Assembly (NCBI RefSeq): GCF_024868665.1
Contig: NC_079904.1
Span: 16,618,368-16,682,367 of the forward strand
Direction of reading: 5' to 3'
Length of the DNA stretch: 64,000 nt
From: Triplophysa rosa
Taxonomy: Eukaryota; Chordata; Actinopteri; Cypriniformes; Nemacheilidae
Shown here: positions 21,901-33,600 of the stretch, piece by piece
Layout: every line of letters begins with the position of its first letter
Numbering within the stretch: position 1 is the stretch's first letter
Notes under the pieces: generated by a model
The model's input: the letters and a program-made list of their open reading frames with translations, nothing else
Told to the model about the DNA's origin: nothing
Database searches by the model: none
Made by a program: the position numbers and the translations under genes

Positions 21901-24409
21901 GTGACACCTGTGGCTCGACTAGCAGCTCTACCCCCAATCCCTGACGATGAAAAGGAGGACTTTAACACATCCACTGGAGGATCGTTGACACACATGCAGC
22001 CTTCTAATGATTCAAATTGAGTATGCAATTTGGGGGAGGCTGTATAAACGGCTTGCGTGCACGGTCCCTTTAAGACGGTGCTCTACTGGAGATGACGCAG
22101 GGGAGGTGCACAGGAGAGCTACGAGGACTAACTGCGAGTCATCCGAAGTTAAATGTGTGCATGCATTGTACAAAATGACATACCCATCTACATTCTACTT
22201 AAAGAAAAATTAAAAGTAAAATTATTCAAAGATCAGAACCGTGGTTGACTCAATTCTTGGGCTCTAATCGGCCCACCAGGATAAAGTGTACCATATCATA
22301 CAGTCCTGAAGTCGAGTTAAAGTTCCTATCACACGTATTTGGTTATTTTACATGTGACATGTATTGTATTGAGCCAGAATCATAAGTTTGACGTTTATTT
22401 GCCATTAAGGAATATTCATATTGATATAATAATGATAAGGGTAGAGGGTCACAAATATAATGCCGTAGTAACACACGAAAGGAATTATAATAAGTATAAT
22501 CATTTAACGTTTGCTAACATTTTAGCTAGCATGCGATCGTAAATGCTGTTTAACACATCAAATGCTAATATATACTGTATAGGCTATATAAGAATTCAAG
22601 GTGCTTGTTACACACACGCATATCTCATGACGAAATACGCATATGATAACTAGTCACAAGATATGCAACAACCAATGAAATTGAACATCATTCACGTGCC
22701 ATCGTATTTGTCATGAGGATGAGTAAATTATGAGAATTTTCATATTTGGATTGACTATTCCTTTAAGTTGGTCACCATCCTTCTCTTGGCTAGTCTTTTC
22801 ATCAGTGTTGGTAAATGTTGTGTTTTTTGTGTTGAACTGAAAGTTAAGCGAACATCTGTATATTTTTGCTTATTGTTGCAGAGGAGGCTCTGCTCTGTCG
22901 CTCCGTGTGGTCTGAGAGGTCTGGGGTCATGGGTTTTGCGACAGCTGTGGCCCACTGTCGCCACGGTGAAGAGATGATGAGCTGTTCCAGTTTCTCACTT
23001 AAGGGAGTACGAGCTGGAGAAAGAATGGAAGTGAGTATCAGACAGAGAGAGACAAACAGTATATCCAGTTTTTGCTCATCAGAGAATATCAGAAAAGCAC
23101 ACATTTGCTCTCTGACAGGAGAGAGATGGAAAGAAAGAGTGTGTTGCTGTCAATGGAAATGGAGGGCAAGGTGTGTACGCTGTCGCTCGCTGCTGTACAG
23201 GCCATAATGCTCAATGCCAGATGCTGGAGAGTCCACAGAAAGGAGTACATGCAGAATGTCTCAACGCAGATCATCAGCTCACAGGTGACAGACACCTCTA
23301 CATTTCATGCAGTGCCTACTTAATGTTATTTATACATTTTTATCCGGTTGTTGTTAAACATTTCTGTCAATTTTCCCTTATAGGCTGCAGTTTTTTCTCT
23401 TCATCCGGAGATGTATTGGACTCTGATCGACCTCTGCATGGCAGCCGGAGGTCATGTCCAGCTAGAAGGGGTGTGATGTCCTACGCCTCCTGCTGCCACG
23501 CCCCCTCTATGGAGTGTCACGTGAAAGAACATGACTCAACGGGTTTGAACGAACAGGTGACTTACCCTTACAAGACGTTTGCTTTCATTCATACAAAATA
23601 AAAATAATCGCGTCTAACAACATTTTATCAGTTACAGTTTAAGGTTTGTTTATCAAATCTTTTCCATTGTGCTTTCATATCTCCATGAACCCAAAGTAAT
23701 AATAAATATACCCCTACATCAAATGTTTTTTGAGCCATCACATTTTATAGCAAATGACCAAAATGAATTTGGTTCTTTCTGAATCTAGCCATGGCTATAT
23801 TAAACAGAGACAGAGTTTAGATTATCTGGATAAATATCAAACAAAACAAATATCATTGTCTTTATCATAGAAAAACATTTATGCACAATGTAGACAAAAA
23901 CATTTATGTAAACTCGCAATGATATTTTGCTTTAAGATAAAATGTCTCTTTTTGATCCTTTGCATCACGATTTAAATAACCAAACAATGAACAGAATCAG
24001 AGATAGTTCCTCGGTAAAGCTAGAATTTGATTTTTATCTGCGTTATTTTCACAATCCCATGACACGTCAATAAAAGTAGTGCCCCAAGTTACCCTACTGG
24101 CCAAACCAATTTTCTGACTTGTATCAAAGCAGCACAACTTCATCTCATAGTATAGTTGTTCCCTTATTGGACCTCTCTCTCTCTGTCTCTCAGGTGGAGG
24201 TTTCATGTCATGATTCATGGACATTAACAGGCTGTCAGGCTCTGTCACGTGGTTCTTTCATTCACGGTGCATACAGCCTGGGAAACACTTGTGTAGTTGT
24301 AACATCTGGAGGGGGTAGAAGTGCTGCGGCCATCGCCACCTGCTGCAGGCACCGCCCCCTCCAGCGGCCTGATGACATCACGACCACTGAAGATATCCCT
24401 GACGTCTGA
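15993..24409 (+). CDS. pcsk9: Proprotein convertase subtilisin/kexin type 9
   Basis: Twelve exons: 15993-16169, 16504-16695, 16835-16958, 17333-17466, 17544-17685, 17785-17981, 18078-18261, 18709-18885, 22882-23030, 23119-23284, 23384-23556 and 24194-24409. All phases join, giving 676 aa (human 692). PCSK9 is a secreted, self-cleaving subtilase-like protein that binds the LDL receptor and sends it to lysosomes. A signal peptide covers residues 1-22 and is followed by an acidic prodomain start (DEDYTEDEE). The predicted self-cleavage site is FAQ142/SIPW. Catalytic Asp176 (LMDTS), His216 (SHGTH), oxyanion Asn307 (AAGN) and Ser376 (SGTSQA) are present, each ten residues before its human counterpart. 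The human Asp374 position is kept as Asp364. The furin-type site RVHR is kept at 205-208. Exons 9-12 code for the Cys-rich C-terminal modules. The start ATG opens directly into the signal peptide. Confidence 0.96.
16835..16958 (+). other. pcsk9: pcsk9 exon 3, prodomain end and autocleavage site
   Basis: This exon codes for the end of the prodomain and the first residues of the mature enzyme ([10 protein letters not shown], then FAQ/SIPWN). In the human protein the new N-terminus Ser-Ile-Pro touches the EGF-A repeat of the LDL receptor, and the same three residues follow the cut here. The exon ends in phase 1 (A, completed by AT of the next exon). Confidence 0.93.
18078..18261 (+). other. pcsk9: pcsk9 exon 7, catalytic Ser and LDLR-contact loop
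   Basis: This exon codes for [25 protein letters not shown] and [13 protein letters not shown] holds the residue matching human Asp374, the best known gain-of-function position, and the CF pair matches human Cys378-Phe379 at the receptor interface. The catalytic serine follows. The acceptor is gctgcag and the donor is G/gttagc. Confidence 0.94.
18262..18708. other. pcsk9 intron 7
   Basis: A 447-base intron from gttagc to ttctcag. I see no repeat or hidden exon in it. Confidence 0.7.
19240..19894. repeat. Repeat-like sequence before the BEL insertion
   Basis: It starts ACACTCAAAAAAATGAACTG and contains AACTTAAATTAACTTTGTG near its right end, features of a common fish foldback element. The BEL remnant seems to sit at or in its right end. 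Boundaries are uncertain. Confidence 0.4.
19895..20712 (+). mobile_element. BEL/Pao retrotransposon remnant, pol (integrase) part
   Basis: Frames broken by stops and shifts translate to protein like the end of BEL/Pao pol. [12 protein letters not shown] and [10 protein letters not shown] lead to [12 protein letters not shown], with a zinc-binding integrase pattern, then [13 protein letters not shown], then [17 protein letters not shown] and FHLNPPA. The sequence stops matching at FHLNPPA, where a different repeat begins. The copy cannot code for an active protein. It lies in pcsk9 intron 8, sense orientation. Confidence 0.8.
20713..20990. repeat. Minisatellite of CAGCCGG-type units
   Basis: Irregular units of about 15-36 bases built on GACAGTCCAGCC, GTCCAGTCCTGCCCAG and, further on, CAGCCGGYGTTCCAGCCGG. 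It is open in several frames and yields Pro/Val/Ser-rich peptides. It lies between the BEL pol remnant and an LTR. Confidence 0.75.
21319..21906 (+). mobile_element. LTR of a second retrotransposon
   Basis: The segment begins TGTCAGGGTTCTGCC and ends GATCCGTGACA, i.e. TG...CA with short inverted ends, 588 bp. A purine run (AAGGGGGG, 21307-21314) lies just before it, where a polypurine tract belongs, so this is a 3' LTR. An AATAAA lies inside near 21836. The preceding 300 bases are probably its internal 3' region. Confidence 0.65.
21907..22320 (+). mobile_element. Resumed BEL/Pao 3' end and probable LTR
   Basis: Right after the inserted LTR, the sequence translates to [18 protein letters not shown]. 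This resembles the very end of BEL/Pao pol (RPVARL plus a Pro-rich acidic tail). It then runs into non-coding sequence (GGGGGAGGCTGTATAAACGG) that looks like the BEL LTR, with a TATAAA. The intervening pol residues are missing. Confidence 0.5.
23557..24193. other. pcsk9 intron 11
   Basis: A 637-base intron, AT-rich, ending in a long pyrimidine tract (CTCTCTCTCTGTCTCTCAG). No other feature is seen. Confidence 0.7.
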
Positions 24410-24594
24410 GGGGGGATTATGTATGTTTGTACCATTTTCCTGTCTGCTGTCTGGACATAGCCATAGACATAACTGCAATATAATACGATGGTGCGAGTTT
24501 AGCCAGGAAGGAATACTATATGATTAAAAGTCATAATATATTCCTTTTAACTATATATAGAAATTATTGTAGCGTTCGCTGTTAAGAACGCTGT

Positions 24595-24600
24595 AATAAA
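24595..24600 (+). promoter_or_regulatory. Candidate pcsk9 poly(A) signal
   Basis: AATAAA lies 186 bases after the pcsk9 stop and is followed by TTGCATTTTTTAA, a T-rich downstream stretch. It is the first perfect hexamer after the stop. Confidence 0.6.
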
Positions 24601-27600
24601 TTGCATTTTTTAAAAACTTCCATTCAACCCTGTTACCAGCATTATTGTACAAATATATTTACTTGTGTAAAATATGGATAAGTGAAAATACTGTATCATA
24701 ACTACAAACCAACATGTTGTTGTTACATTTACACATTTGGCAGACAATTTTACAGTACATGCAAAGCATACATTTGATCAGTATACTGTATGTTGGCCAT
24801 ATTGAGCTTAATTGCGCAAAAAGTCTAACCTTGTTATCTATTCTAGTGTAGTTTAAGTTTAATTCTATACAGTTTGTGTATATTGCTTGAAAATAACAAA
24901 TTATGGTTAAAAACTGCATTTAGACAGTTCCAAGTAGTGGTAACATGGTTGTAACAGGGTTGAAGTTACCTGCAGATTTGTTTAGTAAGATCATCTTCTT
25001 CGTTGCATGCACCTGTAGAATTATTTTTGTAAATATATTTGACATGATCTGTTTTATACAAAGTAACACTTCATTAATCATCAACAAAACAAACTTGTAC
25101 TTAGACACAGTAACTCGACACACAAAATCACACGGCATGTGAAAAGTTGTGCATTCCAGTTTTATCCGTTTTATATCAAATGTTTTCGTGGTCAAACTCT
25201 GATGTACAAATTAAAATGTGGTTATACCATGCATGAACAGATTTCTTTACACACCGTACACACTTGCAGCGTGAATCAGAGTCACCAGTTATTAAAAACC
25301 ACTTTCTTTAACCCTGTCCTAACACCAATCTTAAAAACACAAGCCTGATCAAAGATCTACTGTGAGGTTGGTACAGCTTCTCCAGGTGTAGGAAAAGTTG
25401 GGAAAAGGAAGGGTAAACGTATAGTTTTAGCACACCCTGTCGCTCGAGTCACCCTACCCCCTACGAACTCCATAGGACTGAAAACCAATGCAGGCAGTTG
25501 AGCTGAAATATGTGATTAATTATATGTGCATAATTCGGCAAATAAAATAGAGGTGCCTTGTAGGAAGGCACTGATCAGATGAATTACTCCCTCAATCTTT
25601 ATTAAACCCAGTCTTCAGGCATGTTAGCCTAGGATTATCCTAAAACCCAAACCACCAATGAACCACAGTCGATTGCCAGTTGATTCATTCAAAGGCAGTT
25701 GTGAATACTGCAGTGTTTTGCTGACGTTTAAAAGGCCGACACCATGGAAAAGAATCAAATAATCCCGCTGTAAAAAACAGCCTAAACCAATCTGGTGGTC
25801 TCCAGTCTGATCTTCGGGTGGTCTCCCATTTTGGCCGAGCTGACCTTCTAGGTCTCCTAGACTGATCAAGCTGTTTTATTCAGCTCATAGTCTCTCACAC
25901 AAGTCGTGGACAGACATGCAAAGCAGCAGAGCAAGAAAAGCAACAACGTGAAAGTTGATGACCAAGTGAGCAGATAAATGTGAGGTAAAGATCAGCGCGT
26001 GGTTCACACTTTCAGCAAACGATTGTGAAGTGGCGTTGAGGTCTTTCCGCTGTAAACATTAAATGTCGCAAAGTGTCCTACTCTAAACTTAACAAAATTA
26101 CATACAAAATAAGCAGCAAACATTAGCTGGATCGATCGGCCGGCTTCAGAGACGCGCACGAGGCGCTGCGTGCGTCCGTTTCCTCAGCTGAGGCATCGCT
26201 AAATTCCAACTTGCGAGTGTGTGTGTTGTTTTAGTAACGGTGAGTGAGTTCAGGCGATGCACAGCGTGTCCAAATGTTTGACTCGAGGTCAGAGCACAAG
26301 CAAGTGTGGGGGGAAGAGTCGAATAAAGGCACTTTACTGCTCTCCGAGATCTTCCCATCACTCTCTTTCCCTCCATCTCTTTAAACCAGTCTGAGCTGGT
26401 TTCGCCTCTCCAAAAAAGAACCAGCTTGACAAGGATGAGATCCAGCTTAGTTTGCTTTAAGATATTTTTTTTATCGGCAGGTCATTTTTTTCTGCGCTAT
26501 CCTTACCTCATCCTTCAACTCATCTCAATTCGCATTGTGCACAAAGATGCAAGCATACAAACAAAACAAAACGATTTGGCAAAATAAACCCCTGAAAAGC
26601 ATCTCCATGGTCAGTTCAGAGTCCCTTGCTTATGAATTGTGCTGCTAAGACAAGCACCTGTACCCTTTCCGGACAACCACTTCAGAGCGGCACGTGACAG
26701 ACAGACATAGTGAGAGACGCTTTGTGAATGATACAAGCAATAAACTGCCGATTGTTGCACATTTTACAGCACCGCACACAATAGTGTTTCTCTGCATTTC
26801 TCATATTTCTGTGTCGAGACGGTGCTTGCATATCTCTTGGGGTGCATCTTTGTTGATCTGCCACCATAAGGTTAGTTCAGATGTTCGCTGTAATATTTCT
26901 TTCCTGCATACAGATTGTGTCGTCTTGGGCCTGGTTTCCCTGCATGCTGTTAGATCTCCAGCAGTGAAATTGGAATTTGTCACCATTGTCGCAAACTGAA
27001 TTCATTATATAAAGTGCATTTAAAAAATACCAGCGAGAAAGAAAAACAAGGTGTGATTTGACTCAAAGGCTTGGCAAGTTCCTCTTTGAACAAATTTGAG
27101 GCACCTCTCAAACAGATCCAGAACAAAAATCAGCAAAGGATTCTTAAAAATATTATTTTACATTTGAAATTACACGTATGGAACACATCTTTACATTTCT
27201 CATGAATAGTATCTACTTAATTACATTGGCAAATACACGCTGACTTGATTTCCGTTAAAACGTCCCCTCTGGCACCGTTGCATCTGTGTAAAAATTTCAA
27301 AGGTAACCCTCCGTTTTTATTATCCCCCGTTTGTCTGACAGAAACATGAACTTCCCGAGACCTGAACTTTAACTTTATCCCATCAGGCTTTAACCGATGA
27401 CCTTCGGGAGATAAAAAACTCGAGATTTTCGTGTCCGTTTGCAACTCCAGCGAGGTGACCTGAAGAGCGAGAGCTCGGATGGGCTCGTCTGTTGCAGGCG
27501 CTTCAATTCCAGTCCCGAGATCAAATGCTAGTATCTGATTGTCTCTTTAGAGCCTCAACATCTTTCTGTCGGAGGGAAACGTATGCGTTTCGCTGTGTAA

Positions 27601-27615
27601 AAACAATCGGGAGAG
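24601..27615 (-). other. usp24 3' UTR zone and convergent gene boundary
   Basis: No coding exon is supported here on either strand. The usp24 stop is at 27616-27618, so sequence to the left should be its 3' UTR. Minus-strand AATAAA hexamers at 25875-25880 and 25598-25603 are candidate ends, giving a UTR of roughly 1.7-2.0 kb. The pcsk9 transcript probably ends near 24620. The remaining gap of about 1 kb (24620-25600) holds AT-rich sequence with no recognised repeat except short palindromic bits. Confidence 0.5.
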
Positions 27616-30600
27616 TTAAGGGTCCACGTCTTCCAAATCACTTCGAGAATCCCCCAACATCATTGGCGATTCTGATCCCTGAGAGAAAGAAAGAAATAGT
27701 TAACCAATAAAATCTATGCGATATGATTTATGGTTTGGAAATAATATATAGCGTTAAACTGAATATGGATCACAATGGTAACTTATATGGGCCATTCCTA
27801 CAGAATTGGAGCAAACTGCTGTCCCACATAAAAAAAACACATTTAAAAACATTCAAGTATTCAAATCTTAGTTGTTTACTAAGATCCTTCTATCATCTAT
27901 TGAAACCCACAATAATATTTATAATATCAGTAACTAGGGATGCACAGATACCATATTTTAAAGACCGAGTACCGATATTTTTTTCTGGTACTTGCCGATA
28001 CCTATACCTATAACCGATGCCTGTATAATGTACAGTAATGTTAATAAACCAGTATCTTACTGGTACATTTTCTTTTGTTTTTAGGTCTACTTAAATTTAA
28101 ATATTATTTTATATTATATTATAAATATAATTTAACATGTTTGATATTTTTTATCAGGTTCTATTTTTTATGATAAGTAGCACAATTTTACTAGCACATT
28201 TACTTCAGTTTACTAAAGTAAACAATATACTCTGTGGTCAAATTATAAAAAATTTAAGGGGGGTGGTGTGGTAAAATGTGAGTGTATTATAACTGTATTA
28301 TAGCTGTTCAGCGCTAATTTCTTGTTAGGAAATGCCTGGATTCCTCGATTCCGTCCGCGTTTTCCGCATTGCGGAAATCATAGTGCTCCATGTATGTCAC
28401 GTGAGGTATCGGTCTTTGGTATCGGTATGTCATTACGAGTACGAGTACATGAGCTTGGTATCGGTGCATCCTATCAGTAACATTAATATATACTGTAATA
28501 TATAATTGCGAGATGGGTGTTCTGAATCCAAACCCCTAAATTTCAACTCATGAAAATTATATTAAAAAAAGCATTTTTTCCCATTGTTTAAAAAATATAT
28601 TTATGTTTTTTAAAAAGTGAAGTTAAAAAAAATGTTATTATTATATTATATATTTTTATTTTTAATCAATTAAACTTTATGTATAAAGATTTTCATGTTA
28701 CTACCGAAACTGTGTGTTTTGGTCCATTGGCTGAGACTGGTTTTTAGCCACACCCCTACATTTTTGATCATGCCTACATGTTCCTCTCTCTAATAACTCC
28801 ATGGTGAGTAGATCGGTCTTATCATTTTTAAGTAAATGTGTTCAAAAGACTGAAAATCTGTGTGTAACTTTAAGGAAGGTCACTGCCAAACATATTTTTT
28901 CTGCAATTAAGCAAACTTTCTTGGGCGTTATTCCAGAAAATTTTGTTTTTATGTGTGTACATCTGTTCGGAACTGTGCTTGCTAACCATGTGCTGATTAG
29001 CATCTTTGAGCTAGGCTCAAAAGTATTCCAAAATTGTCACTACCGAAACAATCACGACCAAAACGTATCGCTGGGTATCATTGTTTCGGTAGTGACAAAA
29101 GGGGACACTTAATCCTTTATTTGGGGAAATAAACAAAACTTAGTAGAGTTATGCAAATAATTAGTATTTTAGTATGTTTTAGTAGTGGTATAGAATGTAA
29201 GCTGTAGGTTTTCTATTAGACATTTACTGTCATATGTGTATTTGCTATATGTGCTGGCTGCGTATGTGCAACATAGTTAGTTATTTGTATTAACATAAAA
29301 TGTTGAAAGTCTGATTCTGATTAAATTGTATTGAGAATTGTGATCACTACCAAAACATTACCATCGCTACTGAAAATGTGTGTCATGACCGAAACATGGG
29401 ATGTTTTGTCAAAAATAAAGTATATTAAAGTTTCAACTGAGATGTTATGATAGTGTTTGGTTCAATGTATATATAAACTGATGAATCCTTAACTTTGAAA
29501 TCAGTATGATACATTTTATGCCTTTTACAAAGAAAAATTGGATTAAAAAAACAACAAATCTCATAAATTACACTTGAAATATTGTTACATTTTTTACTTA
29601 TTGTTAATATTATTGATTTACATGTGAAAACATTTGATAAAAATAGCAAAAAATATATTTAAAAAGTAGATTTAAACAAAATATTAATATGTAAATATAA
29701 TCCTTCTTATTAAATGATATATTATTGTGTTTCGGTAGTGACAAAATTTGGGGAGAGGAAGAATATTTCAAAACTTTCTGAAATTACAATATGAAAATTA
29801 ACTGCACAATTACTAGAAATGTGTACCTTTGATATTATAGAATTTGCATACATACAAAAATACAAAACAAAATTTCAAGATGTTTCCAACTCTGATTTTG
29901 CACCAATTCTGTAGAATAGCCCATGAACTATACAGTTGTTTTTTATTTGTTTAATTGCTACTGCCCAATTAAAATATTTTACTCATCATCTCTGATATAT
30001 TTTACCATAGTGTTATTTTATCATATTGCTTAACAAAATGGTTCACGATGTAATACAATTTGCCTGAAATTTACAGTCCATCTGCTAAAAGTTTTGTTGT
30101 TTTTCGTATACTAGTATATAGATGACCACTAAGCTAGAAAACGTCAACCAAAAAATGTAAAGGTTTATGAGTCTTAAATGAGAAGAGAGAGAGAGGGATA
30201 CCTGTCGGAGACTTCTGTCTGAGTTCTCATTGGCTGGACTGCCATCTGAACCATTACTGCTTCCAGACTGATCCTTCTCATTGAGTAAAGCTGTAGCATA
30301 AGCCAATGTGTCCTAAACAAACACATACACAAACATCATTCATCTAATTTAGCACATGACTGTAATGAATGTACGGTCAGCCAGACTATATGTGTGCAGT
30401 AACTGTACCTGTGCTGAGATGGTGCGCTGGAAGGTTTTAGCTGTGGACGTCTCATTTGACACGTTACTTTGAGGCGTCCAGTAGTGTTCAGACATCTGAA
30501 AGAGAGAAGAGGAATATAACCAGCTGTTGTTTCAGAACAAAAGTGTGTGTGTGGTCTCACAGTCACATTGTTTTAGTTATAGTTTGTGTCCTGATGAAAA

Positions 30601-33600
30601 CGTCCTTAATACTAAATCAATAAAATTGACAAGAAGTTTTTTTTAAAGTGTGTTACTACGTCTGTCCACAGACCAACAGTTCATTATTGTCTTGATTTAT
30701 AAGTGTTGTGAATTTTGAGAAGACAATAACTTTCTTTGTCATTGATCTATGACAAGCTGCTTTGGGTGTTTTTAAGTTTTAAGTAATTCCTATATAAGAT
30801 ATTTTCTAAAGACCAATTAGCTTAAACAAGTAACACTTAAAATAACAAACATCTTTGATACTAAAATTATTTTGACAAGAAATATGTTAAGGCATAATGT
30901 ACATTATCCCACTTATTACAAGGTTTACTTATGACATAATTGCAAAATTGTATATTAAATATTAATTTAGATTTTATTAGCTCATTTTTAACGAATACAG
31001 ACCTTCCACTATCGAAACAGGCAATTTGGTTAAATAATTTGTAAATATGTTATGTTATTAAAAGACATATTTCTAGTAAATTCTGTGTAATATTAAACTG
31101 TGCCTGTCAAAATGATTTGCACCACCCGGGTTACCGTGTGCTATTAGTTTTGAGCAGTTGTTATCTGGGAATATCAGACCTTGGAATGTCGCGATTGGCC
31201 AACCAGAATCAAGTATTCCAGAGTGCTGCAAAGTTTTACTTAAATTCTTTAAGTGCAAAATTTAAAAGAATTACAAACTTTAAACAAAAAGTAAAAACTT
31301 AAAATCAATAATCGAATATTTGATATACTTGTTACTGTTTTGTAAATTTTCAGTTTTTTTATTCACTGTTTTCATGAATTGGCCATGTTTTAGAGATGGT
31401 TTAGGTTAATGATGCATACAGTATAAGGTCAAACAGTCTTGTACCTTCTTCTGTAGCCACTGCACAGCCCAGCTCCAATGTCCCGAGAGCTCTTTAAAAT
31501 AGTCTTTAGCTGGGGAACATCTAATAGAGAAACAGAAAAAAAAAACACTGAACACACCACACAATATCAGAAACATTATATAACAAGATGCACTTCACAT
31601 CAGTGACCATATTGGTATTAAAATCATAACTAGTATCAGTCTGATAAAGCTGATTTTGGAGATAATATTTTCTACTGTATCTTAAAAATTTGAATGCCTG
31701 GATTTCTTCTAAAAGCCATGTTGATCTTATTTAGTCAAAAACACTATATAGCAACAAACACCTCCACATTAAATTTAGTAAACAACTGTTTGTCTCTGTA
31801 CACTGAAAATGTTTCCCAATCCAATTCGGCATGCAATGACAAAATATTGTTTCGTATATTGTCCGTCCCTTATTTTATTTCAATCTTCTACACTTACTTC
31901 TGAGCCAGTGTGACCAAGAACTTCACACACTGGTAGCAACGGCTGCTGTCCACGTTGTTGCTCTGATGCATTAACGCTGTAAATGAAAAAAGGCATACAA
32001 AATTAATTTTACCATGCTGTCCTTTATGATAAGACAAGACTGACAAGAGACACGTGGCACGGTTCTTACCCAGAAGCCCCTTTTCAGATTCAAATGCATA
32101 TTTGAGTCGCTGGGATTGCAGAGGATCCTCTACCATCTAGAAGGTGAGAGAACACGATGTTACATCACGTAACCCACCCAACAAAATAAAAACAACAACA
32201 GCATTCATATGGGACATATATTTTTTCCGTTTTTAAAGTACACATTCTTTTTCTGCACGCCTATGATGTCATGATACAACAGAAAACATGAATCTCTCAC
32301 CAGGATCTCCAAAAGCAGCTGAAAGACGTTCTTCAGCTCATGGGGAGGAGCCGTCTCCAGATGGTTCTGCAATTCACATGAAAACAAGTTGTTGAATGTT
32401 TGTAGTTTTCCGACAGTACATATTTAAGATGTTTAAAGGGACAGTTCAACCAAAAATGAAAATTCTGTCATCATTTACTCACCCTCAGATTGAACAAAAC
32501 CTGTGTAAATGTCTTTGTTCTGCTAAACACAAAGGAAGATATTTGGAAGTATGTCAGTAACGTCTCTCACTTCCCATTTACTGTCATAGTAAGGAAAATA
32601 AATACTACGGGAGTTAATGGGGGGTGAGATCTGTTTGGTTACTGACATTCTTCCAAACATCTTCGTTTGTGTTTTGCAGAACAAGGACATTTATACAGGT
32701 ATGGTCCAATCTGAGGGTGAGTAAATGATGACAGAATTTTCATTTTTTGGGTTAACTGTCCCTTTAAATTGCAGTTTTTGTCAGGGTACAAACCTTGAGT
32801 AACTGCAAAACCTCCAGTGAGAAAGGCTCATTACAGAAGGAGCAATATGTTATCATCTCTATGAGGAACGACAGAGGGCCTGACAGCTCACGCATGGCAA
32901 ACATCACCTGAAACATATTTGAAAATGGTGACGAGACTGAGCGGTCAAAGAGAGAGAGAGAAAGAGAGAGAGAGACAGACAGTATACCTCCATGAGATAC
33001 GTCTGACCCTCAGATTTGAAGAGCAATGTGTTGATGTCTGAATCTAGAGGCAGGAGAGGAGAAGATGAAGCCACCAGTCCCGAAGAACTTTGCTTAAACA
33101 CTCCTTGGGCTGAGAACAAAATCAACACATTATGATTTCTTTTGTTTTTCGGAAGTTCTGATTTCACATTTTCAATTTTCGGCCTCACAAGCTGCTTAGA
33201 AGTTACTATAAATAAAATTCTTAGAAATCGATTAACAAACACAAATGTTAGACGGACAGATTTAGTGCCTTCTGGTTCAAGGGTCGAAGGGCCCAAAACC
33301 CTCTTTTTCACAGTCGAAACAAAAACTAAACTCAAGACCCCAGACTGTCTGTAAACCAGCTGCTCACTATAGGAACATGGTGAACTCTGCTCTGTGAGCA
33401 CAAACATCTCTGCACGTTCTTACCCTCCGTCCTCTGAGACGCGAGGTCCGTGTGGAGCACAATCAGGGCCAAAGTGTTGTGAAGATGCAGGAACTCACGA
33501 GCCTGTGCTGAACTCCAGCGACGATGCTGAAAAACACAGTGTGTCGGACCGTACTGAGTGCTAAACGCTTAAAACAGAGAACATACAGAAGACAGAAACG

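Noticed and set aside
25900..27500. Open frames of 60-100 codons between pcsk9 and usp24
   Set aside because: They have no domain, splice context or conserved pattern and lie in what should be the usp24 3' UTR.
28801..29112. 103-codon plus-strand frame in the last usp24 intron
   Set aside because: It lies inside the inverted-repeat element, contains the repeated CACTACCGAAAC motif and has no recognisable domain.
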